Shown one piece after another: positions 11,801 through 18,780 of a DNA stretch of 64,000 nt. The notes under the pieces were generated by a model that ran no database searches, was not told the origin of the DNA, and worked only from the letters and a program-made list of their open reading frames with translations. The translations under genes and the position numbers were made by a program. Each line of letters begins with the position of its first letter. Position 1 is the stretch's first letter. Source of the DNA: an uncultured Lachnospiraceae bacterium (GTDB lineage Bacteria; Bacillota; Clostridia; Lachnospirales; Lachnospiraceae); assembly GCA_947567595.1 (NCBI GenBank), contig CANOMQ010000015.1:23459-87458 (forward strand). Direction: 5' to 3'.

Positions 11801-13197
11801 CAGAAGGATACGCAGAGTGCGATATAGAAGACCGATATTTTTTCAAGGCATCAACGACAAGCGAAACGCCTGTCACCGTAACGGTTAAAATTGTGAAAAT
11901 CGAGCCGATGAAGCTCAATGTCGGCGTTACGGAGAATATTTCGGTTGCGCCAAAAGAATCCGATGTACGCAAAAACACCTGGTGTTATTTTACGGCGCCG
12001 GAAGCAGGGCGGTATGTGATCGACAAGACGACTTCTGATTTCAGTACGCTGTCGTTTTACAAAAAAATGACGGGGAATGCGAATCTCGAATGGCAGAATT
12101 ATTATTATGAAAAGGGCGAAACGATTTATATCGGATTGTATACGACATCGGAGAACGCACAGACAACGAATGTGGAAATTAAAAAAATAGAACCAACGCC
12201 GATCGAGCCGCCGCAAACAGAAGGCGCCCCTGTGTCTGTAACGGACCAAATCCCTTCAAAGGGTATGCTCAATACAAAGGGATACTTGTACACGGCGCCA
12301 AAGACGGGACATTATACGTTTACCAATCAACAAACCTCGAGTGTGAAAGTAAAGCTTTATATGGACCTCTCGGATTGGATTGGCGATACGGTGACTGGCA
12401 GCAGTCCAGGGTCACTGTTTTTAAAGGAAAACGACACAGTTTATATTGACGTCATGCCAACGCAGCCGAGTGCAGACATAGACTTTACAATCGAATATGC
12501 GGGCGAGGCGCAGCCGCTCTCGGCAGGGGAAAACACAATAACCTTTGGTGGGCAGAGCAATCATCTGACTGCTTTTACGGCACCGGAAGCAGGTCTTTAT
12601 CATTTTGATATTGTGTATACCGGAGAGGAAGACAGCAGCATCGGCGCCACAGGTTCCGCTTATTTGATGAAGGAGAGCCAGCTTATAGGAGGAACGAACA
12701 GCTCGCTTTACAGCGCAATGAGCGGAAATGCGGGAAGTATCGCGTTTGCCAACAGACTGATTGCGCGGGGCGAGACCGTATATCTTTCCATTCCGAAACC
12801 GGCTTCGGCGACTGGCGCTGCGATAAGCGTTTCGAAAGCGGAGGAGACGGTAAAAACGGAAACCATTACGGAGGACATCGAACTGGAACGTGTATTTGAA
12901 GACGGTGATCAGGTGTACTATATCTTTGATGTTCCCGAGGACGGAACGTATAAGCTGCTGGCAGAAAGCCGTGTCGATACGGGATATTGTTATTATAATA
13001 TATATTATAACAGGTATGGGCTGTCGGATTCTGATGCTTTAAAATATGCAGGCATATTGATGAATGTGGGTACTTCAAGCGAAAAAACGCTGGGCAGCCT
13101 GAATAAACGCCAAAGAATCTATCTCCGGGCTGATAAAACCACGCAATCCGGCGATGCAGTCAGCAAATTGGCACTGACGATTACGAAAACAGAATAA
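2806..13197 (+). CDS. Giant secreted multidomain surface protein (3463 aa)
   Basis: A single intact 10.4-kb gene. It has a Sec signal peptide (MLKRKLLRSVLPMLLSISMV, cleavage likely after VSA near residue 30) and a Glu/Thr-rich stretch. Three YDG/MBG-like Ig units follow, each around a K-VYDG motif (near residues 371, 674 and 955). Then come BIG2-like domains (near 1340-1430, 1650-1720, 1950-2060) alternating with fibronectin-III-like segments. From about residue 2100 to the end there are around a dozen beta-sandwich units with a W-F/Y-T-aP-G-Y core (for example RKWFSFTVSEAGRYQL), resembling pre-peptidase C-terminal domains. Two adjacent units are near-identical 232-residue copies. I see no LPXTG, SLH or choline-binding anchor, so surface attachment is unexplained. 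Adhesion or scaffold function is inferred from architecture only. The ribosome site is AAAGGA. A G9 run in codons 65-67 could switch it off by slippage. Confidence 0.85.
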   Translation: MLKRKLLRSVLPMLLSISMVFGSVPETVSAAEYESHTIEQETLLEEEETVDKRTEALENIPESTGGGYFGAEERTTQETDFASTDTIPATDNSEQSTTSENTAEELAEEAAKADENNAANALDTRIILNKERLEKACTGICRYDIDKDLVQAKYDAKNSDPFSTILNKLKSTSAAIFSVEVDGKADSALFGKLTFQWQKADGTAFEEGAVPTAAGDYKLLVSIEAVENVCTEDKITVAFQIAKRQLSITLPDEAVQPGTTVGTWKEHLNYELMQENSNWQGDNETIGEDKRAAYIEAVSVEVYDAHNMETAFPGETKLVEGSDYAVKIKPVLKQEVSSNYAIPEEIVCNLPIADLIATNVKAEQNNPSELIAKVYDGEKFSYAAAIKDKLQICVTAYDALNPDEEKVLEHAAVTEVWFDSTKAELGEGADAEPTQAGTYYLGFRYYPAEVDANVYSKATDCQDFIKVVIERAPLTLVPSFQSDVEPFYTGMSTSDVLRYADYKLLDAANDEFAIDRTTFWGVSYDDVSDSKYDDEKTDTMQSYEPVFAVIRAKKDADGNPVKDLDGRELWTADTGVLDKDFLYRLVFTGKKAVYKKNGNFETGLKGEVDVNGSDADAEARNYTIVTSQEVLFGNYVDVPVVEAKQTAIDVSGILQQGFNTKNLNELYQPAKLVSKVYDGAGLYETRADYKKAVVTAADGTEAAKDYDAAITYQWYRITEIEAVYDETDAENRKQTGWKVSKSSVVNTPVRNGIPTNAGDYMLQINFAKEGYVPCAETIYYRIDKQQLAVGIENIPSAYQGDTVERYLGNVRSQGSYAVYKVPQNQYNDAVWTAENRLTDWHELPFDSDISDYSGDCYRLDWYVEQAQKNADGSTAYGRLDETSVLTETAADTYRLGVTLKSSNVNYENFEIIYHEEITPVPQFETVYHNDYKMVAVSETKGIEVTLALDETKLVTTKVYDGKPFYASQEEGIAAVENALTVTNAATGDMIPKQELPKLSYAVVDTAYADAYGYEQSVGFDEILHGGSYALQIEVQGDETYRYAPFAQVATYTIHKAALDVTPALMEDIPAGTHTTISDGTVYDLSKTEFKGFVETDAEAFQYGTLCDDDNHTKKPGFSAYYSYDADNECYLYGEPSAVIKKAGSAANYKGYIRYNTDYALQLSGALAYPYVRDYDVHYVRTIFRATRRGSSIAQETDFCGKTAAFVQQNTEAAVEITPTSELPYLYLNELRDWDEAVSEEGNYFAFRITTPREFMENKGNYQAYANRFVYKNSIEAAGGFVYDEDAGQFLVLFPIKEKADKSFDILWENGYTETYTIHFANAVLQDDLTRAVAPKSLSFNGVNAKMAVGDEQPLDVKIKKAQLGDVIRIDYKVTQGDDVVSITTGTSKSAAGYATALKPGKAVISAFPVRMVNGVMTPIEGAKAATVSITVSDVAVPAVKKLAAFDTSVRVQYVKPANGYRREIYVLEGKQKPEAFESAIGKIQNGRWQGIFAAEPVYLTEETLADAKTKLVSWKTIGHLLPDKEYTLYVRNVSGIRTLAEGSCVSLSAKGTVKSFKTTKPQIKDLRLRAGLSEEHFTTNTKTVLLSDKTEQLYTDGLVTETVINDAADTTDSLWLSLPLEKIYAKTIVAPKLTYWVSASRDSVDPKLPDKIVSVEEIRDFRNYVYVNGKYYDRTDIATVDKKGKVTFKGVGTAYVHVRDDVTGLSASIRLNICATADSMTAKAAKLAVGRQVYLSSLLTYYEGKTALLGVTYHNYRADGVVPAAVRETTYKPNLVLPVETLKAINREGNFSIEATSDGDYRICALKPNAECSLNVADGTLSASVTIQSAPIESVKNLKITDVIDKGFTISFSYPVDTNLRDVKYRVDITDARGDLVDSVLWKAADYTSHDGKKKTFTRDVKYQNDKLTRLSKYNVSITTLCAAEASTKPVTKAAKTTDFPAAYHALGKTGYGGMPIDVYGKAGGTTQFQAKLKDRKYLTSGNAYTLSAQVTTPAQFRMTDSLTWKSSDTKVAAVKAKAGTYTAQLNALKPGSAEIEVTSKITKKVIARWVVFVKAVGNAETYYGDYEFTYDYPFLMDPYYTAKTEVLTLQNDVYVTPSEVANASYAYWWVKFTAPAKGMYAFDYTAGKLTEVVSSMERQVAVSDIDSPDGIWLTEGESLYFKLRGSFTMHVSDYIKQGKSFTIDDGSVSINSGIKQIVEFRSSEDNVYTFYSKELPGLAGSLTLYDEQMNGYGSGKYRIWTDDKGIQKIDISLKDKEITYFQVPAGNYTIYAEKRTPEKLSDDGATLALTEEVKEKWYIYMAEQEGLYTFKSKDAAAMLTAEYFASLKDLDSTVWSVSNDGSNFTGKMTLKAGQKVFFKISADEAATAVISVTPEIPVRLSEGEEKELPVKTDDRKWVAFTVSEAGRYQFRAVAAESGADYQVKLRYYKNAIEENEFELIDEDVIIVSDNKENKPDVAVGDTIYAEVTTDKEGGDAANVKVSLTQVRATKLKIGEPVSITVKNGNVQWFSYTVPKNTRYVVQSVVTENSGADNTAGDTHKLTAELYAGGLEQRDKTNTLNTIGVYDFAAEMAYSEEKSEAIRVSANDLGLGENGGEIITTAVIVLKEAVEPLPMNDPQIFSLRKGERKWFSFTVSEAGRYQLRAAAAESGADYQVKLRYYNNIINENVFTLVDENEMIVSDNKGYQPDAAVGDTIYVEITTDKEGADAANVKVSLTQVRATELKIGEPVSVTVKNGDVQWFSYTVPKDTRYVVQSIVTENIGADNTAGDTHKLTAELFAGGLGQRYKTNTLDTIGAYDFVREKEFSTEKTESIRVSANDLGFDENGGEITTTAVIVLKEAVEPLAMNDPQEISLRTNERRWFSFTAPETNTYLFRSDVTEGNFSLSYKNSMSSDNWYSMNNVRHALDLEKDQTIYLDLSARRDTAAKLTFSVEFPDKLSGTAEKTVTVTSETPAYFMYVTGSDELARYAVTYTKDAQDAAVSLFYDDTSANPNRNSITEGYAECDIEDRYFFKASTTSETPVTVTVKIVKIEPMKLNVGVTENISVAPKESDVRKNTWCYFTAPEAGRYVIDKTTSDFSTLSFYKKMTGNANLEWQNYYYEKGETIYIGLYTTSENAQTTNVEIKKIEPTPIEPPQTEGAPVSVTDQIPSKGMLNTKGYLYTAPKTGHYTFTNQQTSSVKVKLYMDLSDWIGDTVTGSSPGSLFLKENDTVYIDVMPTQPSADIDFTIEYAGEAQPLSAGENTITFGGQSNHLTAFTAPEAGLYHFDIVYTGEEDSSIGATGSAYLMKESQLIGGTNSSLYSAMSGNAGSIAFANRLIARGETVYLSIPKPASATGAAISVSKAEETVKTETITEDIELERVFEDGDQVYYIFDVPEDGTYKLLAESRVDTGYCYYNIYYNRYGLSDSDALKYAGILMNVGTSSEKTLGSLNKRQRIYLRADKTTQSGDAVSKLALTITKTE
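2998..3006 (+). repeat. G9 homopolymer in the surface-protein gene
   Basis: Nine consecutive G encode Gly65-Gly67, shortly after the signal peptide. Gain or loss of one base would truncate the 3463-residue product, the usual layout of a phase-variable contingency locus. Confidence 0.6.
9991..11382 (+). repeat. Tandem 696-bp duplication inside the surface-protein gene
   Basis: 9991-10686 and 10687-11382 are in-frame copies of 232 codons with very high similarity; both open with R-KW-FTVSEAGRYQ and contain VQWFSYTVPK-TRYVVQS. A third unit begins at 11383 with the same W-FSFTAPE core but diverges at once. This is recent domain duplication, open to copy-number change by recombination. Confidence 0.85.
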
Positions 13198-13212
13198 AAT
13201 AACAGATGTAAT

Positions 13213-13241
13213 AAAAACGGAGCAGAGTTGCTCCGTTTTTT
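13213..13241. terminator. Bidirectional terminator
   Basis: A 12-bp perfect stem (13213-13224 with 13229-13240) around GAGT, with a T6 tail on the plus strand and a T5 tail on the minus strand. It serves the giant gene and the convergent Uma2 fragment. Confidence 0.9.
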
Positions 13242-13257
13242 GCATTCCTTCACCAAT

Positions 13258-13506
13258 TTATAAAAGCATCTTTTCAATGCAAATACTCAAATCATCATAA
13301 ATACACACAGGAACCGTATCCTCAAAAGAATACTGATTCGTTTGCGGCTCATGTTCAAAATCATAAACAATAACAGACTTCTTTTCGGGATTCACAATCC
13401 AATATTCCCGTATTTCCACACTATCCTGCCAGTGTCTTCGTTTTATTATATATCCTGTGAGAATACAAGGTATTTCACGGTAATTTTGGAATAATCTGTT
13501 GTCCAA
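13258..13506 (-). pseudogene. C-terminal fragment of an Uma2-family (DUF820) endonuclease
   Basis: The 82 codons contain VEIREYWIVNPEKKSVIVYD, the conserved C-terminal part of Uma2/DUF820 proteins, a PD-(D/E)XK-like family. The N-terminal half, with the rest of the nuclease fold, is absent. The family is usually about 180-190 residues. The ORF start at 13506 lies just upstream of a promoter on the other strand, so the missing part was probably deleted. It is likely non-functional. Confidence 0.65.
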
Positions 13507-13564
13507 GATGAAGATATATATTTGACTGTCACAGACAAAAAGACGCGATTACGCCCCTATTCGA

Positions 13565-13596
13565 CAAAATGTACCAAAAAACCAACAAATTGTACC
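13565..13596 (+). promoter_or_regulatory. Paired CAAAnyGTACC boxes upstream of the GHKL kinase
   Basis: CAAAATGTACC (13565-13575) and CAAATTGTACC (13586-13596) are direct repeats exactly 21 bp apart, two helical turns. The second ends 7 bp before the -35. This is the usual geometry for LytTR-type response regulators, the partners of GHKL kinases. The same pair recurs at 15065-15096. Confidence 0.65.
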
Positions 13597-13603
13597 ACCC
13601 ACC

Positions 13604-13631
13604 TTGTCACCGCACCCCTATTTGGTATAGT
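13604..13631 (+). promoter_or_regulatory. Promoter of the GHKL kinase gene
   Basis: TTGTCA (13604-13609), 16-bp spacer, TATAGT (13626-13631), immediately downstream of the paired boxes. Confidence 0.65.
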
Positions 13632-13692
13632 AAATCTGATATTTGGTAAGCTTGTGCGTATGCGCAGGCTTTTTGATTTTAGAGAAAGGGGT

Positions 13693-15027
13693 ATGGTTGC
13701 GGATATGTTAGGTGGCTCGGTCTATATTGCATTTACTCGTTATGTTATCAGTCTGATAGGAGTAATTTTAATATTCCTGAAAATTACCAAGTCAAGGTTT
13801 TCCCCAAAAAAGACAGCCCTGTGCTACACGCTCTTTTGCGCTGTGGTGGCGTTAGGGGGGTGTATTTGGTATGTGGCGGACTGGAGCAGCTGTGTGCGCA
13901 TGGTGGCGTTCGTGATGTATTTGTGCTTTGCTGTCTTTGCGATGTGGATAAGCGGGGACTCGATATACCTGTCGTTTTACAAGCTTGCGCTGGTCTTTTA
14001 TCTGATGGCGGTTTTTGTCATCGGTTCGCTGGAGATTTCTATTCTCTTTTTTCACCGGAGTGTATGGGCGGACATCATTGTGCGCGTGGTGCTGATTGGT
14101 CTGATTTTGTGGCTGATTGACAGATATGTAAAAAAATCCATTCAAGGATTTGGGGATTTTATTGAAAAAGAGGCGGACAAGTTTAGCGTTGCCGTTATGA
14201 TTGTCAGTATCCTGCTTGGCATCGGTTATATCCTGAACCCGCATCTGAGCAAGGAAGTAACGCCATACCGGATTTATCAGGTTGCGGTCAACTTTATACT
14301 GACGGGAATGCTGCAGCTTTTAATCTTTCATTTTTACTGTCATCTTGGAAACGAGAAAGCGTATGAGCGGGAAAATCAGATGATACAAATGAATTACAGG
14401 CTTTTGGAACGGCAGATGGAGATTTTGGAAGAATCTGTGGAATCGGGCAAGCGCATCTATCATGATGCAAGACACCACAATGCTGTCATAGCCGAATATG
14501 CACGCAGGGGGCAGAATGAGGAGCTGCTTGTGTATCTGAAAGAATACGAGAAGGAAACGGACTACGGAATGCCCAAAGTAATATGTGCCAATGCTGCAGT
14601 CAACAATATTCTGTCCGCATACACCAGAAAGGCGAGAAGAGAGGGGATTGAGGTCGTACTGGATGTTCGGGCTGATAAAAATTTAACAGTTCCGAGTATT
14701 GATTTGGTTGTCATTCTTGCCAATGCCTATGAAAATGCGATTTATGCGTGCATGGAAGTGAAAAAAAGTCAGGATAAAAGAAACTGCTTTATCCATGTTT
14801 TGCTCAAAAAGCGGGGTGATAAACTCATATTCGCCTGCAGCAATACCTGCAAAATGGAAACAAAATTAAAAGACGGACAGCCGGAGGCAGAATTTACCGG
14901 CGGAATAGGTGTTTCCAGCATGCTTCGGTCCGCGGAAAAGTACGGCGGAAAGTATGATTTTAAGAATGAAAACGGTATCTTTATGTTTCGTTTGGTCTTG
15001 AACGCTAAGGCGTTGGAGGAATGCTAA
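13693..15027 (+). CDS. GHKL-domain sensor histidine kinase (AgrC-like)
   Basis: About 444 residues. The N-terminal half has about six membrane segments. A coiled coil follows, then an HPK10-type phospho-acceptor box (YHDARHHN, His about 257), and a GHKL ATPase with N-box VILANAYENAIYAC and G-box GGIGVSS. Kinases of this type sense peptides or envelope signals and phosphorylate LytTR response regulators. No regulator is encoded beside it. The start chosen is ATG 13693, with AGAAAGG just upstream; the frame remains open back to 13522, but that would include the promoter. The paired boxes upstream suggest that it is controlled by a LytTR protein, possibly its own partner. Confidence 0.8.
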   Translation: MVADMLGGSVYIAFTRYVISLIGVILIFLKITKSRFSPKKTALCYTLFCAVVALGGCIWYVADWSSCVRMVAFVMYLCFAVFAMWISGDSIYLSFYKLALVFYLMAVFVIGSLEISILFFHRSVWADIIVRVVLIGLILWLIDRYVKKSIQGFGDFIEKEADKFSVAVMIVSILLGIGYILNPHLSKEVTPYRIYQVAVNFILTGMLQLLIFHFYCHLGNEKAYERENQMIQMNYRLLERQMEILEESVESGKRIYHDARHHNAVIAEYARRGQNEELLVYLKEYEKETDYGMPKVICANAAVNNILSAYTRKARREGIEVVLDVRADKNLTVPSIDLVVILANAYENAIYACMEVKKSQDKRNCFIHVLLKKRGDKLIFACSNTCKMETKLKDGQPEAEFTGGIGVSSMLRSAEKYGGKYDFKNENGIFMFRLVLNAKALEEC

Positions 15028-15064
15028 AAGGCACATATTTGAAACACCTTATGTCGACAGACTG

Positions 15065-15096
15065 CAAATTGTACCCTAAAAACAGCAAAGCGTACC
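15065..15096 (+). promoter_or_regulatory. Paired CAAAnyGTACC boxes upstream of the LRR relic
   Basis: CAAATTGTACC (15065-15075) and CAAAGCGTACC (15086-15096) are again exactly 21 bp apart. A -10-like TAGAGT (15126-15131) lies the same 34 bp from the second GTACC as TATAGT does at the kinase promoter. No good -35 is seen, as expected for an activator-dependent promoter. Confidence 0.6.
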
Positions 15097-15131
15097 AAAA
15101 TGGCTGTTATTTTATGAAAATTTGATAGAGT

Positions 15132-17639
15132 AGAGTCAGAAGTCGGCAAAACGCATTTAGTGATTGCGAGGGGTTGAAAACAATAACAATTCCAAACAGT
15201 GTAATAAGCATAGAGGAAGGTGCGTTTTCCGGGTGTAGCGGGGCGGAAACAATAACAATTCCAAACAGTGTAACAAGCATGGGAGATGGTGTATTAAAGG
15301 GGTGTGATGCCCTAAAAGACGTAAAGCTGCCGAACGACATAACAAGTATAGGGAAAATGTCATTTTGGCAGTGCATAAATCTAACGAATATTACAATCCC
15401 GGACAGTGTGACCAGTATAGGAGAGAGGGCATTTGCATATTGCAGCAGTTTAGAAAGCATTATAATGCTATCGAATACTCCGCCGCAGCTTGAGAACTCT
15501 GAATATGTGGGAATATTTGAAGAGTGTCAATTTGTAACCAATAATACAAAAGGCATAAAAGTCCCCGCAGGCTGTGTAGACGCTTATAAAACTGCGTGGA
15601 CAGACTGGGCGGATTATATTACGGACAACAGTATTGCCTCCGGCACGGATTGGACGCTTGACGCGAACGGATTGCTGACGATTAAAACGGATGCGGGAGT
15701 GGAGGACTGGAAAAAGAATCAAAATGGCAGATATAAATATGTGAAACAGGTAAAAAGTGCGAAGATATTGGAGGGCGTGAGAATTTGACGGATATCAATA
15801 TTCCGTCTGGCGTAACGAGTATCGGAGAGGAAGCATTTTATGAGTGCAACAAACTGAAGAATATTAATATCCCGTCCGGTGTGACGAGTATAGGAAGGAG
15901 GGCTTTTTCATATTGTTATGAATTGACGGATATTGATATTCCGGTCGGTGCGACAGGTGGGGACTGGGTGTTTTCCGATTGCACCAGCTTAACGCATGTC
16001 ACAATCCCTGACGGCATGACTGAAATATGGGGAGGTATGTTTGACGACTGTACCGGATTGACTGCCATAGAGATTCCGGACAGTGTGACAAGCATAGGTG
16101 ATAGTGCGTTTTCTGGGTGCAGTGGTCTGACCGAAATTGCAATTCCGTCGGGTGTGACAAACATAGGAGAAACTACCTTCTATGGATGCGAGAGCCTGAC
16201 AAGTATAAAGATTCCATCCGGTGTGACCGAGATTGGGTATGGTGCGTTTAGCGGCTGCACTCAGTTGGACAGTGTATTGATTCAGGCGGACACGCCGCCA
16301 ACGCTTGCAGGATATGAAGGAGAAACAGCCACATTTACAGACTGCAAATTTGTTACAGAAAACACAAAAGGCATTCACGTACCCGACGGCAAGGCGCAAG
16401 CCTACAAAACCGCATGGACAGAATGGGCGGATTACATCGCGGACGATTCCCCGCAGATCTCTGACGCCGAAAAGGTGGCAGCGGCAAAAGAAGCTGTGGA
16501 AAAGGCGCTTGCTGACATCAGTGTGTCGAACGCGACGACAAAAGAAAGCATACAGACAGCAATAAACGACGCGGTAAAAGAGGCACTGGAGGAGGCAGGA
16601 ATAGATGGAAGCGGCATCGGCATAACCGTCGAAGACTTTGCAAAGACAGAAGCGACAACAGGTGCCGCAGGAAGCGTTACGGGAAAAGTAACAATTACAA
16701 GCGGAACAGAAGCGGACGAAGTCGCGATTGACAAGACAATCACAATATTACCAACCGCGCCTGCTGACAAGGTAGAAACTGTCAGAGCCGCAGTGCAGGA
16801 CGCAGTAAAGAAAGCAGTGGAGCAGGCGCTTGAAGGAACAAAAGTAACAAACGACAATGCGCAGGAAATCGCAAACCAAATCGCGGAAGAAATCATTCCT
16901 GCCGCTGTTGCCAAAGCGCTTGAGGAAACAGGCGTCAACCCTGCCGATATTGCAATCGGCGAAGTGGACATTAAAGTTACCCTGTCAACCAAAGACAGCG
17001 ACGGAAGCATTGATATAACCATACCCGTCACAAGCACGGAGGATCCCGCGCAGACAGGAAATGCACAAATCCAAGTGCTTATCGAGAAAACAGGCGGGGA
17101 ACAGGAGCCTGACAAGGACGCCGAACAGGCGGAAAACACCGTAAAAGACACCCTCGGCAAGCTGGAAATTACGAACGACACGACAACGGACGACATTCGC
17201 GGCGCGATACAGGAGGCGCTTGGAGACGACGCAGTCGTCGGGGACATCGAAGTGGTTGAAAAAACGGAGGCGACAGAGGAGAACCCCGGCAGCCTGAGTT
17301 TAAAGATAAACGTAACCATAAACGGGAAAACAATTATTATCAACATCGTCGTTCCAATCAAAAAAACAGGCAGCAGAAAAACGGCACAAAGAAACTCACG
17401 GCAAAAGATTACATGCTTACCGGAGCCGGACTCGACACTATGTGAGAGTGAGCATAAAAAATAAGCTGATAGACCCGTCGCTCTACGACGTGATATGGAC
17501 GAACGCCACAGCCAAAGGCAAGGCGACAGTCATAATCCGCGGCAAAGGAAACGCCATACATGGCGCTGCGGTCGGCAGCAAAAACCAGTCAATCAGCATC
17601 AAAGCAATGGCATTCAAGGGACGGAGCCTGAAAACCTAA
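15132..17639 (+). pseudogene. BspA-type leucine-rich-repeat surface protein, truncated and frameshifted
   Basis: LRR_5/BspA repeats (ITIPNSVTSIG..AFSGCS) run from about 15147 to 16290, with a break-off module (TPPTLAGYEG...AYKTAW..WADYI) in each half. An Ala/Glu-rich region (16460-17340) and a short Ig-like tail follow. There is no start codon, ribosome site or signal peptide: repeat coding begins only about 15 bp after the -10-like box, so the 5' end was deleted. Three single-base losses then break the frame: near 15783 (VR-N-LTDINIPSG is restored by one A), near 17370 in an A run, and near 17443 (a G restores LDTMVRVSIKNK). BspA proteins are cell-surface adhesins; this copy is probably dead unless the indels are sequencing errors. 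Confidence 0.75.
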
Positions 17640-17683
17640 AGAAAATGTTATTTGAGTTTTAAAAAGATTTAAGAAAATAAAAA

Positions 17684-17713
17684 TGCGGAGTACCTATTGA
17701 CTCCGCGTTTTTT
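17684..17713. terminator. Terminator between the LRR relic and the AraC gene
   Basis: GCGGAGT (17685-17691) pairs with ACTCCGC (17700-17706), followed by T6 on the plus strand and an A/T-rich run on the other. The two flanking genes converge here. Confidence 0.7.
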
Positions 17714-17726
17714 ATGTTTTCCCTTT

Positions 17727-18569
17727 TCAACAAAGATTTCCATTCGCCTTTCGGAACTGCGTCGGCGAAACCCCGGTACACCGTTTAAAACAATCACTGA
17801 AATAAGCGTTGCTCGAAAATCCTGACTCCATTGTAATCTGTGTCATACTCAGCTTGGAGTTGATAAGCAGCTTCTGTGCACACTGCACTTTTTCACTTAG
17901 CACAAAATCAGAAAAGGAGGTGTGTAGCTGGCTGATAAAAATTTTCGACAGATAAGACGAAGAAACGTGGACGTAGTCGGCAGTTTCCTTTAGGGAGGGA
18001 TTTTCGTGAAGGTGCGTCTTGATATATTTTATGGCATCGGAGAGACATTCATGTTTTTTCTCCAAAAGCTGTATCGGCACTCCGCCAAGTCTGCGTTCCC
18101 GCAGGCACGTGATAACCAGCCGGTGCAGCAGTCCCTTCAAAATCAATTCAGAATATTTATTATAGTGGTTCCACTCATTTTCCATATCATTTAGGATTGT
18201 AATAATTTTTGCCTGTGTTGCCTTTTCGCAATGGACAACGCATTCGCCACAAAGCTCCTCGTAGGTATCTGCGCCAAAAAGGGTTAAGAGGTCGTCAATC
18301 ATCGGGTCGGTGAATTTTAAAAGGACAGCCTCAAACACTTCGCTTGACGGACATGCGGCACGTGTGTATACATTGCGTGGGATAAAATTCACATCGCCTG
18401 CCTGCAGAACCGTCGTAAATCCCGGAGAATAGACGACACGTTCGCCAGCCAGTATGTACGAAAGACCATAAAAGTCCGTATAGGCTTCCGCCGAAGCCAT
18501 TTCAAAACTGGACGTACGGCGCAGGCGCGCGAAATTAAAGTTGTATCCGGGTTTTAATGGAAGCGGCAT
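17727..18569 (-). CDS. AraC-family transcriptional regulator
   Basis: 280 residues. An N-terminal cupin-like sensing domain (MPLPLKPGYNFNFARLRRTS, then GLSYILAGERVVYSPGF) precedes a C-terminal double helix-turn-helix of AraC type (LKETADYVHVSSSYLSKIF and MTQITMESGFSSNAYFSDCF, then the signature CTGVSPTQFRK). Start ATG 18569 has AAAGGAGG 8 nt upstream. It is divergent from a sugar ABC transporter locus, which it probably activates, with a sugar bound by the cupin domain. Because that locus is now damaged, the regulator may be an orphan. Confidence 0.85.
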   Translation of the reverse strand: MPLPLKPGYNFNFARLRRTSSFEMASAEAYTDFYGLSYILAGERVVYSPGFTTVLQAGDVNFIPRNVYTRAACPSSEVFEAVLLKFTDPMIDDLLTLFGADTYEELCGECVVHCEKATQAKIITILNDMENEWNHYNKYSELILKGLLHRLVITCLRERRLGGVPIQLLEKKHECLSDAIKYIKTHLHENPSLKETADYVHVSSSYLSKIFISQLHTSFSDFVLSEKVQCAQKLLINSKLSMTQITMESGFSSNAYFSDCFKRCTGVSPTQFRKANGNLC

Positions 18570-18780
18570 CGTAATCTCCTCCTTTGCTTTTTCTGTACAG
18601 TTCCTGTATCATTCTTGTACTGTTCGGTTAGTGCGAGTGTATCACACGAAAAACCCAATTTGCAATCACCAAATTATTGAATTGTGCATTCATAAGTCAA
18701 CGATTTGTTGAAAATGGACAGTCGCAGATTGCTTCTGATTAGCGATACGCATATGTTTATCAGCATTTGACAGTTAAAAC

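Noticed and set aside
2784-12603. Many long ORFs on the minus strand opposite the giant gene
   Set aside because: They follow the codon phase of the giant gene, lack ribosome sites and recognisable domains, and shift with its repeats.
15147-16290. Regularly spaced repeated DNA that could suggest a CRISPR or satellite array
   Set aside because: It is coding sequence for leucine-rich repeats with codon-level variation; no identical repeats with unique spacers.
16432-17361. 309-codon minus-strand ORF rich in Ser/Val/Ala
   Set aside because: It is a shadow of the Ala/Glu/Thr-rich tail of the LRR gene; no start signals.
18714-18770. Short ORF reading MDSRRLLLISDTHMF, like the start of a metallophosphoesterase
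   Set aside because: Only 19 codons, no ribosome site, and the LLISDTH match is short enough to be chance. It could be a relic, but I cannot support it.
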